Under the pieces are notes generated by a model, which saw nothing but the letters and a program-made list of their open reading frames with translations, was not told the origin of the DNA and ran no database searches. From Candidatus Omnitrophota bacterium (GTDB lineage: Bacteria; Ratteibacteria; UBA8468; B48-G9; DTJG01), in the NCBI GenBank assembly GCA_023818725.1, contig JAMWBX010000092.1, positions 1-5,953 of the forward strand: DNA of 5,953 nt, read 5' to 3'. Shown one piece after another: positions 5,669 to 5,953 of the stretch (the first letter of the stretch is position 1; the number at the start of each line of letters is the position of its first letter). A program made the position numbers and the translations under genes.

Positions 5669-5953
5669 GTGAAAAGATACCTTGTTTTGTTCACAACTTT
5701 TCCTGAAAGAAAAACAGGCCAGAAAATCTGTAAGACATTGATAAATGAGAATCTTACAGCATGCTGCCAGATTGTAGATGGCATAATAAGTTTCTACTGG
5801 TGGAAAAATAAAATTGAAAAATCAAAAGAGTGTTTGTGTATCTTGAAAACTGAAAAAACAATGCTTTCAAAACTGAAAAAAAGAATAAAGGACTTACATC
5901 CGTATGAAATCCCGGAAATTGTGATTGTCGAGGCAGAAGACATTGATAAAGAT
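5669..5953 (+). CDS. cutA: CutA-family protein (divalent cation tolerance family), 3' truncated by the window
   Basis: A GTG at 5669 directly follows the TGA of the aminotransferase with no gap. The frame is open to the window end, giving 95 residues of a family that is usually about 100-115 long. The CutA pattern is clear: an N-terminal strand YLVLFTTFPE, LINENLTACCQIVDGIISFYWW, KIEKSKECLCILKTE and KDLHPYEIPEIVIVEAED, including the conserved HPYExPEI motif. CutA proteins form very stable PII-like trimers. They were named for divalent metal tolerance in E. coli, but their molecular role is unsettled. Only a partial ribosome binding site (AGAGAG, 5657-5662) is seen, so translation probably depends on coupling to the upstream gene. 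Its presence in the operon may be incidental or may link metal supply to the metal-dependent enzymes upstream, which is inference. Confidence 0.9.
   Translation, partial: MKRYLVLFTTFPERKTGQKICKTLINENLTACCQIVDGIISFYWWKNKIEKSKECLCILKTEKTMLSKLKKRIKDLHPYEIPEIVIVEAEDIDKD

Noticed and set aside
1..5953. CRISPR arrays, tRNA or rRNA genes, insertion-sequence ends, toxin-antitoxin pairs
   Set aside because: No regularly spaced repeats, cloverleaf sequence, terminal inverted repeats or transposase-like protein was seen on either strand.

Overview
This window looks like chromosomal DNA from a Gram-negative bacterium of moderate-to-low GC (roughly 40 percent, judged by eye). The Gram-negative call is an inference from genes that appear to build a modified lipopolysaccharide sugar. 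The sugar-binding and glycosidase-type proteins at the left end resemble those common in the PVC/Omnitrophota/Lentisphaerota/'Ratteibacteria' type of genome. That placement is a low-confidence guess with no marker gene behind it.

Left third (1-1620): two carbohydrate-related coding stretches converge tail to tail. On the plus strand is the C-terminal end of a protein with a galactose-binding-like beta-sandwich, cut by the window edge (2-466). On the minus strand is the C-terminal half of a glycoside-hydrolase-like protein (1618-510). It is split over three frames by two +1 shifts, both in homopolymer runs, and has no N-terminal part before a stop codon, so I read it as a decaying remnant.

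Middle (1620-2500): a near-consensus promoter (TTGACA, 17 bp, TATAAC) sits 20 bases before a strong ribosome binding site. It drives a 44-residue, very basic small ORF (1847-1981) whose stop codon lies inside the ribosome binding site of a GYD-domain protein gene (1987-2274). A perfect 10-bp palindrome lies just upstream of the -35 box. A second promoter with a perfect TATAAT follows at 2448-2477.

Right (2499-5953): a tightly packed plus-strand operon of four genes. They are a xylose-isomerase-like TIM-barrel sugar isomerase/epimerase, an iron-containing alcohol dehydrogenase, a DegT-family PLP aminotransferase, and a CutA-family protein cut by the window edge. The dehydrogenase-aminotransferase pair matches the KdnB-KdnA arrangement known from Shewanella. 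There, KdnB oxidises carbon 8 of Kdo and KdnA transaminates the product to 8-amino-Kdo (Kdo8N), a lipopolysaccharide inner-core sugar. The aminotransferase carries KdnA-like hallmarks (MPGxExFG start, FRYxFD, DHGHxH, YWHxxxN). The most interesting reading of the window is therefore a Kdo8N-type operon that includes an isomerase not found in the described pathway. The role of that isomerase is unknown.
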